The notes under the pieces are model-generated. The model ran no database searches. It was given only the letters and a program-made list of their open reading frames with translations, and was not told the DNA's origin. A program made the position numbers and the translations under genes. 64,000 nt of DNA from Nostoc sp. TCL240-02 (lineage in GTDB: Bacteria; Cyanobacteriota; Cyanobacteriia; Cyanobacteriales; Nostocaceae). The stretch spans positions 6,071,001 to 6,135,000 of the forward strand of contig NZ_CP040094.1 in NCBI RefSeq assembly GCF_013343235.1, written 5' to 3'. This document shows positions 47,923 through 56,771 of this stretch, piece by piece. Within the stretch, counting starts at the first letter, position 1. Every line of letters starts with the position of its first letter.

Positions 47923-50541
47923 CGCCCCCAACTCTCTCCTCAACGTCCTGAACTACTTGCGCCAGCAGGTAATTGGGAATGTGCTAAAGCTGCTGTGGAA
48001 AATGGGGCAGATGCAATTTACTTCGGTTTGGATCGCTTCAACGCCAGAATGCGGGCAGAAAATTTTACTGAGGCAGACTTACCCCAATTAATGGCATTCC
48101 TGCACCGTCGGGGCGTAAAGGGTTATGTCACCGTCAACACACTAATATTTCCCAAAGAATTAGCAGAAGCACAGCAATATCTCTGCACAATTATTGCAGC
48201 TGGTGTGGATGCCGTCATTGTTCAAGATGTGGGAATTTGTCGTCTCATCCGTCACCTCTCGCCTGATTTCCCCATCCATGCTTCCACCCAAATGACAATT
48301 ACCAGTGCGGCTGGGGTGGAATTTGCCAAATCCCTCGGCTGTCAATTGGTGGTGCTGGCGCGTGAATGTTCTCTTCAAGAAATTAATAAAATTCAGCAGC
48401 AGATTGCTCTACAAGAAACTTCGCTGCCCTTGGAAGTCTTTGTTCACGGTGCTTTGTGCGTGGCGTATTCCGGTCAGTGTTTGACTAGCGAGGCTTTAGG
48501 CGGACGTTCTGCTAACCGGGGTGAATGTGCCCAAGCTTGCCGGATGCCCTACGATTTAATCGCTGATGGGAAAGTTGTAAATTTAAAAGAACGCAAATAT
48601 TTACTTAGTCCTCAAGACTTAGCAGGGTTAGATGTTTTGCCCGATTTGGTGAAATCAGGAGTAACTTGTCTCAAAATTGAAGGTCGCCTAAAAGCTCCAG
48701 AGTATGTTGCTAATGTCACCCGTGTTTATCGGCAAGCCCTAGATGGGGTGATGGAGGAATTGGAAAGACCTAACCCCCTAACCCCCTTCCCTTGTAGGGA
48801 AGGGGGAATAAAGGCTCCCCTCTTCGTTTCGGAGAGGGGTTGGGGGAGAGGTCAATTAGATCAAGAACACTACAACCTAGAGATGGCATTTTCTCGCGGA
48901 CTCTACACGGGTTGGTTTGGCGGGATTAATAATCAAGAACTAGTTCACGCCCGCTTTGGTAAAAAACGTGGGGTTTATTTAGGTGAAGTCACCCGCATTC
49001 ATAACGAACAGGTAACAATCAAACTGGAAGCGCCTGTAAAACCAGGGGATGGAATTGTGTTTGACTGCGGTCATCCAGAAGCGAAGGAAGAAGGTGGCCG
49101 GGTTTATGCTGTGGTGTCCAAGGGTAAAGAAGCAATGCTGACCTTTGGTCGAAATGACTTGAACCTGCGCCGATTGCATATAGGCGATCGCATTTGGAAA
49201 ACCAATGATCCAGAATTAGATAAGCAACTACGTCAAAGTTTTGCTGGCGAGAACCCCCAATTTCAGCGTCCCATTGATGTAGAGGTTTATGGAGAAATTG
49301 GTCAGCCATTAATTGCGATCGCCCGCGATCGACTCGGTAATATTGTACAGGTGGAGTCTGCAATTTCATTGGTGGAGGCGCACACCAAACCCTTAGATAC
49401 AGACCGTTTACAAGAACAATTCGGTCGTCTTGGTAACACACCTTTCGTTTTAGAGAAACTAACCAACCACCTCAGTACTTCCCTTATGCTGCCCGTAAGT
49501 GAATTAAACCGGATGCGGCGGGAAATTGTGGTGCAGTTGGAAGAATTGCGAAGTCAACCCAAACGCTGGCAGTTACGTTCTGATGTCTCTTTCCAAGACT
49601 TACTCCCTTCCTCATCTTCCTCATCCCCCTTATCTCCTTCACTCATCGTCTTAGTACGAAACCTCAAGCAACTCCAAGCCGCCCTCAAAGCCGGAGTTGA
49701 AACACTCTACTGTGAATTTGAAGACCCCCGCGCCTACCGAGAAGCGGTGCAAATGGTACGCCAACAACAGCAAAAAAACAAAGCAGACAATTCTTCACTC
49801 CTAACTCCTTTTTGTACAGACGCGATTAATCGCGTCTCCCAACTCCCCACAATCTGGGTTGCGCCACCCCGAATTACCAAACCTGGGGAAAATTGGATTT
49901 TGCAGCAGGTACGCGCCTGTGAAGCAGATGGCTATCTGATACGAAACTATGACCAACTGCAATTCTTTGCTCAAGACCGTTGTATTGGAGATTTTTCGCT
50001 CAACATTGCTAATTCCTTAACAGCAGATTACTTTCAGCAACACTTTGGTTTAGAAAGGCTGACGGCATCCTACGACCTGAATATTACCCAACTACAAGAC
50101 CTACTCACCAGTTGCCCACCCCAGTGGTTTGAGGTGACAATCCATCAACATATACCGATGTTTCACATGGAGCATTGTGTATTTTGTGCCTTTCTATCGA
50201 CAGGTACAGACTACACTAACTGTGGACGACCTTGTGAAAAGCAGGAAGTAAAGTTAAAAGATCGTGTAGGCAGCGAACACATTCTCAAGGCAGATGTAGG
50301 TTGCCGCAATACTGTATTTAACGGTACTGCTCAAACTGGAGCCGAGTACGTACAGCGTCTTATAGAACTTGGATTAAGTCACTTTCGTGTCGAGTTTGTC
50401 AATGAAACTCCAGACCAAGTGACTAAAATAATACATCGCTATCGTCAATTATTGCAAGGTGAAATTACAGGTTCCCAACTATGGCGTGAGTTGAAACTGC
50501 AAAATCAATTGGGCGTAACTCGTGGCCCATTGGGACTTTGA
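47911..50541 (+). CDS. U32 peptidase family protein (RlhA/TrhP-type RNA hydroxylation)
   Basis: 876 residues. The U32 domain starts PELLAPAGNWECAKAAVENG and includes IHASTQMTITSAAG, VFVHGALCVAYSGQCL and the iron-sulphur cysteines around NRGECAQACRMPY. The C-terminal half ends with another Cys-rich block, CVFCAFLSTGTDYTNCGRPC. Family members RlhA and TrhP hydroxylate 23S rRNA or tRNA. The protein is larger than usual partly because dispersed repeats are translated in frame (residues about 286-314 and 632-646; also a Ser/Pro-rich stretch near 568-578). The promoter and first codons are duplicated upstream. Confidence 0.9.
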   Translation: MKSDRPQLSPQRPELLAPAGNWECAKAAVENGADAIYFGLDRFNARMRAENFTEADLPQLMAFLHRRGVKGYVTVNTLIFPKELAEAQQYLCTIIAAGVDAVIVQDVGICRLIRHLSPDFPIHASTQMTITSAAGVEFAKSLGCQLVVLARECSLQEINKIQQQIALQETSLPLEVFVHGALCVAYSGQCLTSEALGGRSANRGECAQACRMPYDLIADGKVVNLKERKYLLSPQDLAGLDVLPDLVKSGVTCLKIEGRLKAPEYVANVTRVYRQALDGVMEELERPNPLTPFPCREGGIKAPLFVSERGWGRGQLDQEHYNLEMAFSRGLYTGWFGGINNQELVHARFGKKRGVYLGEVTRIHNEQVTIKLEAPVKPGDGIVFDCGHPEAKEEGGRVYAVVSKGKEAMLTFGRNDLNLRRLHIGDRIWKTNDPELDKQLRQSFAGENPQFQRPIDVEVYGEIGQPLIAIARDRLGNIVQVESAISLVEAHTKPLDTDRLQEQFGRLGNTPFVLEKLTNHLSTSLMLPVSELNRMRREIVVQLEELRSQPKRWQLRSDVSFQDLLPSSSSSSPLSPSLIVLVRNLKQLQAALKAGVETLYCEFEDPRAYREAVQMVRQQQQKNKADNSSLLTPFCTDAINRVSQLPTIWVAPPRITKPGENWILQQVRACEADGYLIRNYDQLQFFAQDRCIGDFSLNIANSLTADYFQQHFGLERLTASYDLNITQLQDLLTSCPPQWFEVTIHQHIPMFHMEHCVFCAFLSTGTDYTNCGRPCEKQEVKLKDRVGSEHILKADVGCRNTVFNGTAQTGAEYVQRLIELGLSHFRVEFVNETPDQVTKIIHRYRQLLQGEITGSQLWRELKLQNQLGVTRGPLGL
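48768..48852. repeat. Palindromic CCCCCTTCCC repeat inserted in frame in the U32 gene
   Basis: ACCTAACCCCCTAACCCCC, the hairpin CCCCCTTCCC-TTGTA-GGGAAGGGGG, and GGAGAGGGGTTGGGGGAGAG form a Nostoc-type repeat of about 85 bp. It keeps the reading frame and is translated (NPLTPFPCREGG, SERGWGRG) between two conserved blocks. Confidence 0.8.
49815..49838. repeat. 24-bp palindromic repeat (ACGCGATTAATCGCGT core), copy inside the U32 gene
   Basis: Identical to the intergenic copy at 28971-28994 and translated here as part of TDAINRVS. Confidence 0.8.
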
Positions 50542-50767
50542 CTCTACTCTGTCCTGAGTTCTGAGTGTTGAGCAAATTAAAGTAGGCAGTACGGGCTAAA
50601 CACCCCACGACCGCTAACGGAACTTAGGACTCTTCATTAAAAAAGTAGAGGTGCTTTTTTAACTCAACAAATAACTGAATCATTAATCTTTCCTTAAAGC
50701 TTTAATAGTTGATACTTAAACCCATATCAGTATTGTTGTGAGGCTTACAATCATTTTGTAAAAACTA

Positions 50768-52099
50768 ATGCAACTACGGTTATTTAGGTGGATGATTCTT
50801 TCCGTTGCGTTTGTGGCTGGAAACCTCCTAAGCACACACATGGCAGTAGCAGAAAAGGGTAAAAGCGTTGGAAGGGTTGAAAGCCTTGCAAGGGGCAAAA
50901 GAAATGAAAGGGACGAAAGAGATGAAAGGGGCCAAAGGGGCAGAAGGCTCAAACATATCTTCATCATAGATATGGAGAACCACAACTTTACGCAACCAAG
51001 CAGCGACACAAAGGCACCAAACCAGATATTCGGCAATCCCGCAGCTCCATATCAGAACAGCCTCATCACCCCCGGAAATCCGAATGCCGTTCATGTCTCC
51101 TACGCTGGTGCTTACCATAACGTCCTGGCTACACCGTCCGGTAATAACCCGAGCATCCACCCGTCTGAACCAAATTATATTTGGCAGGAAGCTGGCGATA
51201 ACTTCGGCGTGTTGAACGATAACGATCCTTTCAAAAATCCTGGTGGCACTAACCAGAATACTACACTCCATCTCAGTGCTTTACTTGATAAAGCTGGCAT
51301 TCCTTGGAAATCCTATCAGGAAGACATTGACCTGGCAAAAAATGCCAATGGTCAGCTTACCAGCACGGTTTTACCTAAAAACCAGTGGACTGTACCTCTG
51401 ACCAGCTTCAGTGGTACATCACCTGATTACACTAACCCCTACAACGGTAGCCATCAATATAATTTCGCTGCCAAACACGACGGTCATTTGTTTTTCACTG
51501 ACAGCAACGGCGGTAACGACCCAACACCAGCAAACCCTCTAGCATCTAAATATGCACCATTGCAACAATTAGAGGAAGACCTTGCTCATAATCAATTAGA
51601 GGAAGACCTTGCTCATAATAAGGTTGCCAGTTACACCCTGATTACACCAGACCAATTCAACGATTCACACACTGCGTTGAGTAATGGCTTTGACTATCAT
51701 GGGGTGCATTACACAGGCGATCAGTCCGCAATTGCACAGGGTGACAACTTTCTTTCCCAAATCATTCCGAAGATCATGTCCTCGGCTGCTTATAAAGACG
51801 GTGGCGCAATTGTGATCTGGTGGGATGAAACTGAAGGTACTAACCAGAATGACTTTAGCCACACCATAGAGGAAATCGTGATCTCACCTCTGGCCAAGGG
51901 TAACGCCTATGAAAGCTTCGTAAATTATACCCACTCGTCCGACCTGAAGAGCTGGGAGGAACTCTTCGATGTATACGCACCAGGCGGCGGGTTTTTGGGT
52001 GATGCAAACTCACCAAACACCAACGACCTCTCGGATCTGTTTAAGGAAGGGGCACTCACTCCGAAGGGGCAGAGGCAATGGACAACTAAAGACGAGTAA
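50768..52099 (+). CDS. Secreted phosphoesterase (phospholipase C / acid phosphatase family)
   Basis: 443 residues with a signal peptide (about 1-28, WMILSVAFVAGNLLSTHMAVA), so it is exported. The phosphoesterase fold begins KHIFIIDMENHNFTQ and has YAGAYHNVLATPSGNNPSIH and the metal-site block GAIVIWWDETEGTNQNDFSH. The substrate is probably a phosphomonoester or phospholipid outside the cell. Between signal peptide and domain lies a charged low-complexity stretch (KRNERDERDERGQRG) encoded by repeat-like DNA. An exact 27-bp tandem duplication adds one LEEDLAHNQ unit. Start context is weak. Confidence 0.82.
   Translation: MQLRLFRWMILSVAFVAGNLLSTHMAVAEKGKSVGRVESLARGKRNERDERDERGQRGRRLKHIFIIDMENHNFTQPSSDTKAPNQIFGNPAAPYQNSLITPGNPNAVHVSYAGAYHNVLATPSGNNPSIHPSEPNYIWQEAGDNFGVLNDNDPFKNPGGTNQNTTLHLSALLDKAGIPWKSYQEDIDLAKNANGQLTSTVLPKNQWTVPLTSFSGTSPDYTNPYNGSHQYNFAAKHDGHLFFTDSNGGNDPTPANPLASKYAPLQQLEEDLAHNQLEEDLAHNKVASYTLITPDQFNDSHTALSNGFDYHGVHYTGDQSAIAQGDNFLSQIIPKIMSSAAYKDGGAIVIWWDETEGTNQNDFSHTIEEIVISPLAKGNAYESFVNYTHSSDLKSWEELFDVYAPGGGFLGDANSPNTNDLSDLFKEGALTPKGQRQWTTKDE
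51566..51619 (+). repeat. Exact 27-bp tandem duplication inside the phosphoesterase gene
   Basis: Two identical copies starting CAATTAGAGGAAGACC give the peptide QLEEDLAHN twice, in frame. Identity is complete, so the event is recent. Confidence 0.9.
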
Positions 52100-52234
52100 T
52101 TCGCGCTGTAGAGGAGCATTTCAAGCCAAAGACAATTGAACCCAAAAAGCATCAGCATTCGTATCAAAATGAAACTCTTGAATGATTGTCTTTCTTTGTA
52201 ACCAAATATCTTCTTTTGTTGTAAGCCGCCCTAT

Positions 52235-53122
52235 TCACCACTGCTGGGCAGCTTGTTTAACTATTTCCAAAAACCTCTGCACAATTGGAGATGTCTCGTT
52301 TTTTCGCCAAATCATCGCAATGCTAACTTTTGGGATAGCTTCTTCTAAAGTTTTATAAACTACTCCAATCCGTTGCAAATTTTGCAAAGATGCTGGGACG
52401 ATCGCAACACCCATCTCGGCTGCTACTAGGCTGACAATCGTTTGCATCTGGATAGCTTCTTGAGCAACCTTGGGACTAAAGCCTGCTTGCTGGCAAACAC
52501 TAATGATTAAATCATAAAGTCCCGGCGCTAATATCCTAGGAAATAAAATAAACGGTTCATTGGCAAGGGATGCCAAACACACATCAGATTGACTCGCTAG
52601 CAAATGTGCTTCAGGTAGTGCCACCATCAGAGACTCTTGAAAAATTGTTTCGCAACTAAATCTATTTTCTTCAACAGGTGGACGCAGCAATCCTACATCC
52701 ATTCGACCTTCTCGTAACCACTCTAACTGTTGATCTGTAGTCAGTTCATGCAACTCGATGCTCACACCAGGAACGTAACTACGAAAAGTTCGCAAAATAG
52801 TAGGCAAAATATTATACGCCGCAGAACTGACAAAGCCGACCACCAACTGTCCAATTTCGCCCCGACTAGTTTGCTGCCCAACTTGGATTGCCTGTTGTAA
52901 TTGCCTCATAATTTGCTGAACTTCACCCAGAAATACCTGCCCCGCTTCTGTTAACTGCACATTTCGTTTCGTGCGGTGAAACAGTTCAAAACCCAATTCT
53001 TTCTCTAGCTGTCGAATTTGTTGACTTAGGGGAGGTTGGGCAATGTGCAATCGTTCCGCCGCCCGTCCAAAGTGCAGTTCCTCTGCCAAGGTGACAAAGT
53101 AGCGCAAGTGTCGTAGTTCCAT
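52235..53122 (-). CDS. LysR-family transcriptional regulator
   Basis: 295 residues, the usual LTTR size. The N-terminal winged HTH is LRYFVTLAEELHFGRAAERL then QPPLSQQIRQLEKELG, and a periplasmic-binding-like effector domain covers about 90-295 (IGQLVVGFVSSAAYNILP). It is divergent from a methyltransferase gene with 134 bases between, the classic arrangement for control of the neighbour. The effector is unknown. Confidence 0.93.
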   Translation of the reverse strand: MELRHLRYFVTLAEELHFGRAAERLHIAQPPLSQQIRQLEKELGFELFHRTKRNVQLTEAGQVFLGEVQQIMRQLQQAIQVGQQTSRGEIGQLVVGFVSSAAYNILPTILRTFRSYVPGVSIELHELTTDQQLEWLREGRMDVGLLRPPVEENRFSCETIFQESLMVALPEAHLLASQSDVCLASLANEPFILFPRILAPGLYDLIISVCQQAGFSPKVAQEAIQMQTIVSLVAAEMGVAIVPASLQNLQRIGVVYKTLEEAIPKVSIAMIWRKNETSPIVQRFLEIVKQAAQQW

Positions 53123-53256
53123 TTGTTACCTCAAGTCATATCTTTAAAATATTAGTTAAGGTGAAAATATATATTGGACATAATTAAAAATCTTTTTTAT
53201 TGTGATGATCAAGCAGTCATCAATCGGCAAATCAACACACTGTAATTTCACTACTT

Positions 53257-54033
53257 ATGAATAATCTTTCAATAGCTAAAAATTATTGGGACGCTACTCT
53301 TTACGAAGATAAACACGCTTTTGTCTGGCAGTATGGCGAGGACTTACTAAAATTCCTCAACCTTCAGCCGGGAGAATCCATTTTGGATCTTGGGTGTGGT
53401 ACGGGACAACTCACAGAAAAAATTGCCCAAGCTGGTGCTGAAGTCATAGGAGTTGATTTTGCACCCGCGATGATCGAAAAGGCCAGAGCAAACTATCCCC
53501 ATATCCGCTTTGATGTTGCGGATGCTAGTAACTTTCAAGTAGATAAACCATTGGATGCTGTGTTTTCCAACGCTGTATTGCATTGGGTGAAAGAAGCACA
53601 GAGCGCGATCGCTTCCATCCATCAATCCCTAAAACCTGGAGGCCGTTTTGTGGCAGAATTTGGGGGTAAGGGAAATGTGCAGGCGATCGCTACAGCTTTG
53701 GAAAGCGCCTTAGAAGCAATTAATATCCCTGCACAAGCCCTAAATCCTTGGTATTTCCCTAGTATTGGCGAGTATGCCAGTCTACTAGAACAGCAAGGCT
53801 TTGATGTCATTCATGCCATGCTTTTTGCTCGTCCAACTCCTTTAGCAGAAGGAGAAGCAGGCATGTCCAACTGGATTGGGATGTTCGCTAGCTCTTTTTT
53901 AGCAGGACTGTCTAGTGAGCAACAAATACAAGTAATTCGCGTCGTGGAGGAATATCTCAAGCCGACGCTGTATCAAAAAGGAACTTGGACAGCAGACTAT
54001 CGAAGAATTCGCATCGTTGCCATTAAAGTTTAG
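53257..54033 (+). CDS. Class I SAM-dependent methyltransferase (trans-aconitate methyltransferase-like)
   Basis: 258 residues. Motif I is ILDLGCGTGQLTEKIAQ, motif II region EVIGVDFAPAMIEKAR, and motif IV DAVFSNAVLHWVKEAQ, which together resemble Tam-type small-molecule methyltransferases. Full length, cytoplasmic. Probably regulated by the divergent LysR protein. The true substrate cannot be told. Confidence 0.88.
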   Translation: MNNLSIAKNYWDATLYEDKHAFVWQYGEDLLKFLNLQPGESILDLGCGTGQLTEKIAQAGAEVIGVDFAPAMIEKARANYPHIRFDVADASNFQVDKPLDAVFSNAVLHWVKEAQSAIASIHQSLKPGGRFVAEFGGKGNVQAIATALESALEAINIPAQALNPWYFPSIGEYASLLEQQGFDVIHAMLFARPTPLAEGEAGMSNWIGMFASSFLAGLSSEQQIQVIRVVEEYLKPTLYQKGTWTADYRRIRIVAIKV

Positions 54034-54060
54034 ATTGTGTGAATTAATTATGAATTAGTT

Positions 54061-54636
54061 ATGTATGTACCTAAATTGTGCGATCGCCCTACAGCCCTTT
54101 GGGCATCCTACGGCAGGCATTGGCGCAGCCATCGCCAAACATCATTTTCATTACTACTAACCATCGCCCTCACCACTTTACTAGTCCCGCCCTCACAAGC
54201 ACAAACGCACTCAATACCGTCGCCTTCTAATGCGCCTTTAGAACTAGAGTTATTGACTAAGCCAAAAGACTATATAATCACAGCCAACACCATTCATCCA
54301 GAAGGATTAACCGTTCCGAGTTTATGGTGGGCACAACAAAACTCTGAGAAAAAGCTATTGGATAATTGGATAGCATATCCAGCTTCTGACAAAGAACCTG
54401 CACGAGTAGACTTGATTGTGAATCAGCAAATTTGGAGCTTACTAGAGTATATAGAACGCTACGACTTTATAAATCGCTTGGGTAGCGCTGCACGAAACTT
54501 TGGTTACAATGTCCGGGTATTTAACTATCAAAAGGAACCCTTAGCAACTTACACTTGCAACTTTAGTACAAGTCCAGCTTTATGTAGTATCCAAACCAAT
54601 GTTAAGAACAAAATAGGTTTACAGCGTTTACTTTAG
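54061..54636 (+). CDS. Conserved hypothetical exported protein
   Basis: 191 residues. A hydrophobic segment (about 28-47, SFSLLLTIALTTLLVPPSQA) ending AQA suggests a signal peptide after an unusually long 27-residue lead. That lead is encoded by a Nostoc repeat-like sequence (CCCTTTGGGCATCCTACGGC), so the real start may be downstream at a non-ATG codon. The mature part has WWAQQNSEKKLLDNWIAYP and two Cys that could form a disulphide (YTCNFSTSPALCS). Function unknown. It follows the methyltransferase by 27 bases. Confidence 0.7.
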   Translation: MYVPKLCDRPTALWASYGRHWRSHRQTSFSLLLTIALTTLLVPPSQAQTHSIPSPSNAPLELELLTKPKDYIITANTIHPEGLTVPSLWWAQQNSEKKLLDNWIAYPASDKEPARVDLIVNQQIWSLLEYIERYDFINRLGSAARNFGYNVRVFNYQKEPLATYTCNFSTSPALCSIQTNVKNKIGLQRLL

Positions 54637-54717
54637 TAAATAGTTAGGAATTGGAGGAGATGAGCCAGATGGAAAATTTCAATGCCCAATGCCCCATGCC
54701 CAATTCCCAATTCCCAA

Positions 54718-55896
54718 TTAAACCTTAATTTTGGCAAATAAAGACTCGTATTGTTTTATTGCTGATGGGGGTAAGGGAAGTAAAAATTCGCTTTTATCGA
54801 AAACTGCGCGTAGGCGTAGCCCGTCGTAGACATCGCTCTGTAACAGACTCAGTAATGATTCTTGAGTGTCGAAAGCAGTAATATTTGTAGAAATTGGCGA
54901 ATTACTTTTAGTTAACACCGAAATTTGTTTAGCAATGCTTGGTTGCCAACAAAAATCAATCCATTGATCTGATAAAGTATTCTTAGCAATACCTGCGGGA
55001 CGTACCCACAAGTCCGCCCATATTGCTGTTCCTGACTTAGGGATAACTGCACCAAGTTGCGGATAACGTCCCAGAACTTGTAGTACATCGCTTGACCAAC
55101 CAACCGCTAGCCAAGTGTCTCCCATAATTAAAGGTTCTAGGTAGTTATTGGAACTGTAGAACTTCACCTGTTGGTTTAATGTCTGTAATTCTTTTTCCAA
55201 GTTTGGTACTTGGTCAAGATTTTCTGTATTGTAAGATTTTCCTAGCTTCTTTAAGACTAGACCAATAACTTCTCGTGGTTGATTAAGTAGGGAAATGCGT
55301 TGCTGCATTTCATCTCGCCACAAATCACTCCAATCTTTTGGTGTCCAACCCAATTCTCGCAACTTGTCACGGTTATAAACAATCACCGTGCTACCCCAAC
55401 GATAAGGTGCACCCCACACCTTTCCTTGAGTATCCAAATTACCTTGGTCGTTGCGCGTTACTAATTTCTTCCACCTTTCATCTAAAGCAGGCCACTGTTT
55501 TAATTGGTTTCCCTGTACTTCTTGGAGTGGTTGAATCAATTTCTGCTCAATAGCTGCTTTTAGCCAGTAATCTCCCAATGTCACGAGGTCTGCATCAGCC
55601 GTTTTTTGACTTTGCCTAAAGGGTATAAAACGACTCCATCCTTGTTCATCGGTGGCTTTTGGTTTTTTCTGCCAATTTTGTAATTGCTGAAATAAATCCT
55701 CTATCTGCTCGACTGGGGCAAACTTTAACTGCACCTGTTGCTGCAAACTTTTGTGGAACTGATTCACCACCTGACCAGGTATAGAACCTTTTAATAACTG
55801 TACTTTTAGTTGCGTCTGCCTGTTTCCACCACAGCCAAAAAGCAGTTGTGAAAGTGCCAGTGTGCTTGTACCGAGCAAAAAAGACCGTCGATCCAT
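54718..55896 (-). CDS. Extracellular solute-binding lipoprotein, PotD-like (Tat signal)
   Basis: 392 residues. The N-terminus MDRRSFLLGTSTLALSQLLF has a twin-arginine motif and a lipobox ending at Cys (LLFGCGG), so it is likely Tat-exported and lipid-anchored. The rest is a type II periplasmic binding protein resembling polyamine binders (WGAPYRWGSTVIVYNRDKL, LAVGWSSDVLQVL, WIDFCWQPSIAKQIS). No permease or ATPase gene is adjacent. A segment near 54808-54832 matches the GCGTAGGCGTAGCCCG repeat, again in frame. Confidence 0.85.
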   Translation of the reverse strand: MDRRSFLLGTSTLALSQLLFGCGGNRQTQLKVQLLKGSIPGQVVNQFHKSLQQQVQLKFAPVEQIEDLFQQLQNWQKKPKATDEQGWSRFIPFRQSQKTADADLVTLGDYWLKAAIEQKLIQPLQEVQGNQLKQWPALDERWKKLVTRNDQGNLDTQGKVWGAPYRWGSTVIVYNRDKLRELGWTPKDWSDLWRDEMQQRISLLNQPREVIGLVLKKLGKSYNTENLDQVPNLEKELQTLNQQVKFYSSNNYLEPLIMGDTWLAVGWSSDVLQVLGRYPQLGAVIPKSGTAIWADLWVRPAGIAKNTLSDQWIDFCWQPSIAKQISVLTKSNSPISTNITAFDTQESLLSLLQSDVYDGLRLRAVFDKSEFLLPLPPSAIKQYESLFAKIKV

Positions 55897-56252
55897 TGAT
55901 TTTGGATTTAAGATTTTTGATTATACCTAATATTAAGCAGAGATTCACCAGAGGCTGACTAGGTGAAAAAGTGGAGTTGGAAAATTATTGGAGTTTTCTC
56001 TGGTCAATACCGATAATTTGGAATATTTGACTTAAAATAGCAACTCTATCAGCAATTTACTACCTAAAAGTGAATTTATCTGCATAAATTTCATTAGTGG
56101 TACTTGTAGTCAAACTTTACCCACATTTAGAAATAATGATTTAAATGTCACATTTGCACCAAAAATTATCAATACTTAAATAATCCATAAGTATCGTTAA
56201 GATTGGCAGTAAATTGAATAACATATAGAAAATATACGGATAAAGGTATTAA
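55897..56252. other. Intergenic region
   Basis: About 355 AT-rich bases with divergent promoters; nothing further recognised. Confidence 0.5.
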
Positions 56253-56621
56253 ATGGAGCTATTACAGCAACAGATCCTGACTTTAAGCGAAAAACTGGAT
56301 GCCCTCTGTCAAGTGATTGAACAACTTGATGCTAAAGTCACTCAAACTTTCTCAGAGTGTTCTATAGCAAATACACAAGCAAAGGATAATTATCAGGAAA
56401 ATGGTGCGGCTGGAGGCTATCAGCTCAGACGTATCAGTTTAAATCCAGAAATGGAACACAAGGATGTATTAACAGATGGTATTTATCTAGATATGCATCG
56501 TCAGAGTGGAGATAACATAACACCAGAAATTCAAATACAAAGACTAACAGCGCAGTTAACAGCAGCATACAATCGCATCGCTGCCTTGGAAGAACAATTA
56601 CTTAGAGAAAGAATTCATTAA
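56253..56621 (+). CDS. Small coiled-coil hypothetical protein
   Basis: 122 residues. N-terminal (about 3-33, QQQILTLSEKLDALCQVIEQ) and C-terminal (about 95-120, RLTAQLTAAYNRIAALEEQL) helices have heptad patterns; the middle is polar. No signal or membrane segment. I do not recognise the family, but its low-complexity-free sequence and own upstream region suggest a real gene. Confidence 0.65.
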   Translation: MELLQQQILTLSEKLDALCQVIEQLDAKVTQTFSECSIANTQAKDNYQENGAAGGYQLRRISLNPEMEHKDVLTDGIYLDMHRQSGDNITPEIQIQRLTAQLTAAYNRIAALEEQLLRERIH

Positions 56622-56771
56622 ATTTAACCTGAGTTCAACGAATTAAATAAATGCCTGGAGGTATGGAAGGCAAGCCTTTAGGCTCAATATCAAGTGATGG
56701 TTTTGTAGGCATATATTTAAGTATAAGCAACTAATCCAGCTATCAAATTGATGAAAAGGAAAACACACTAT

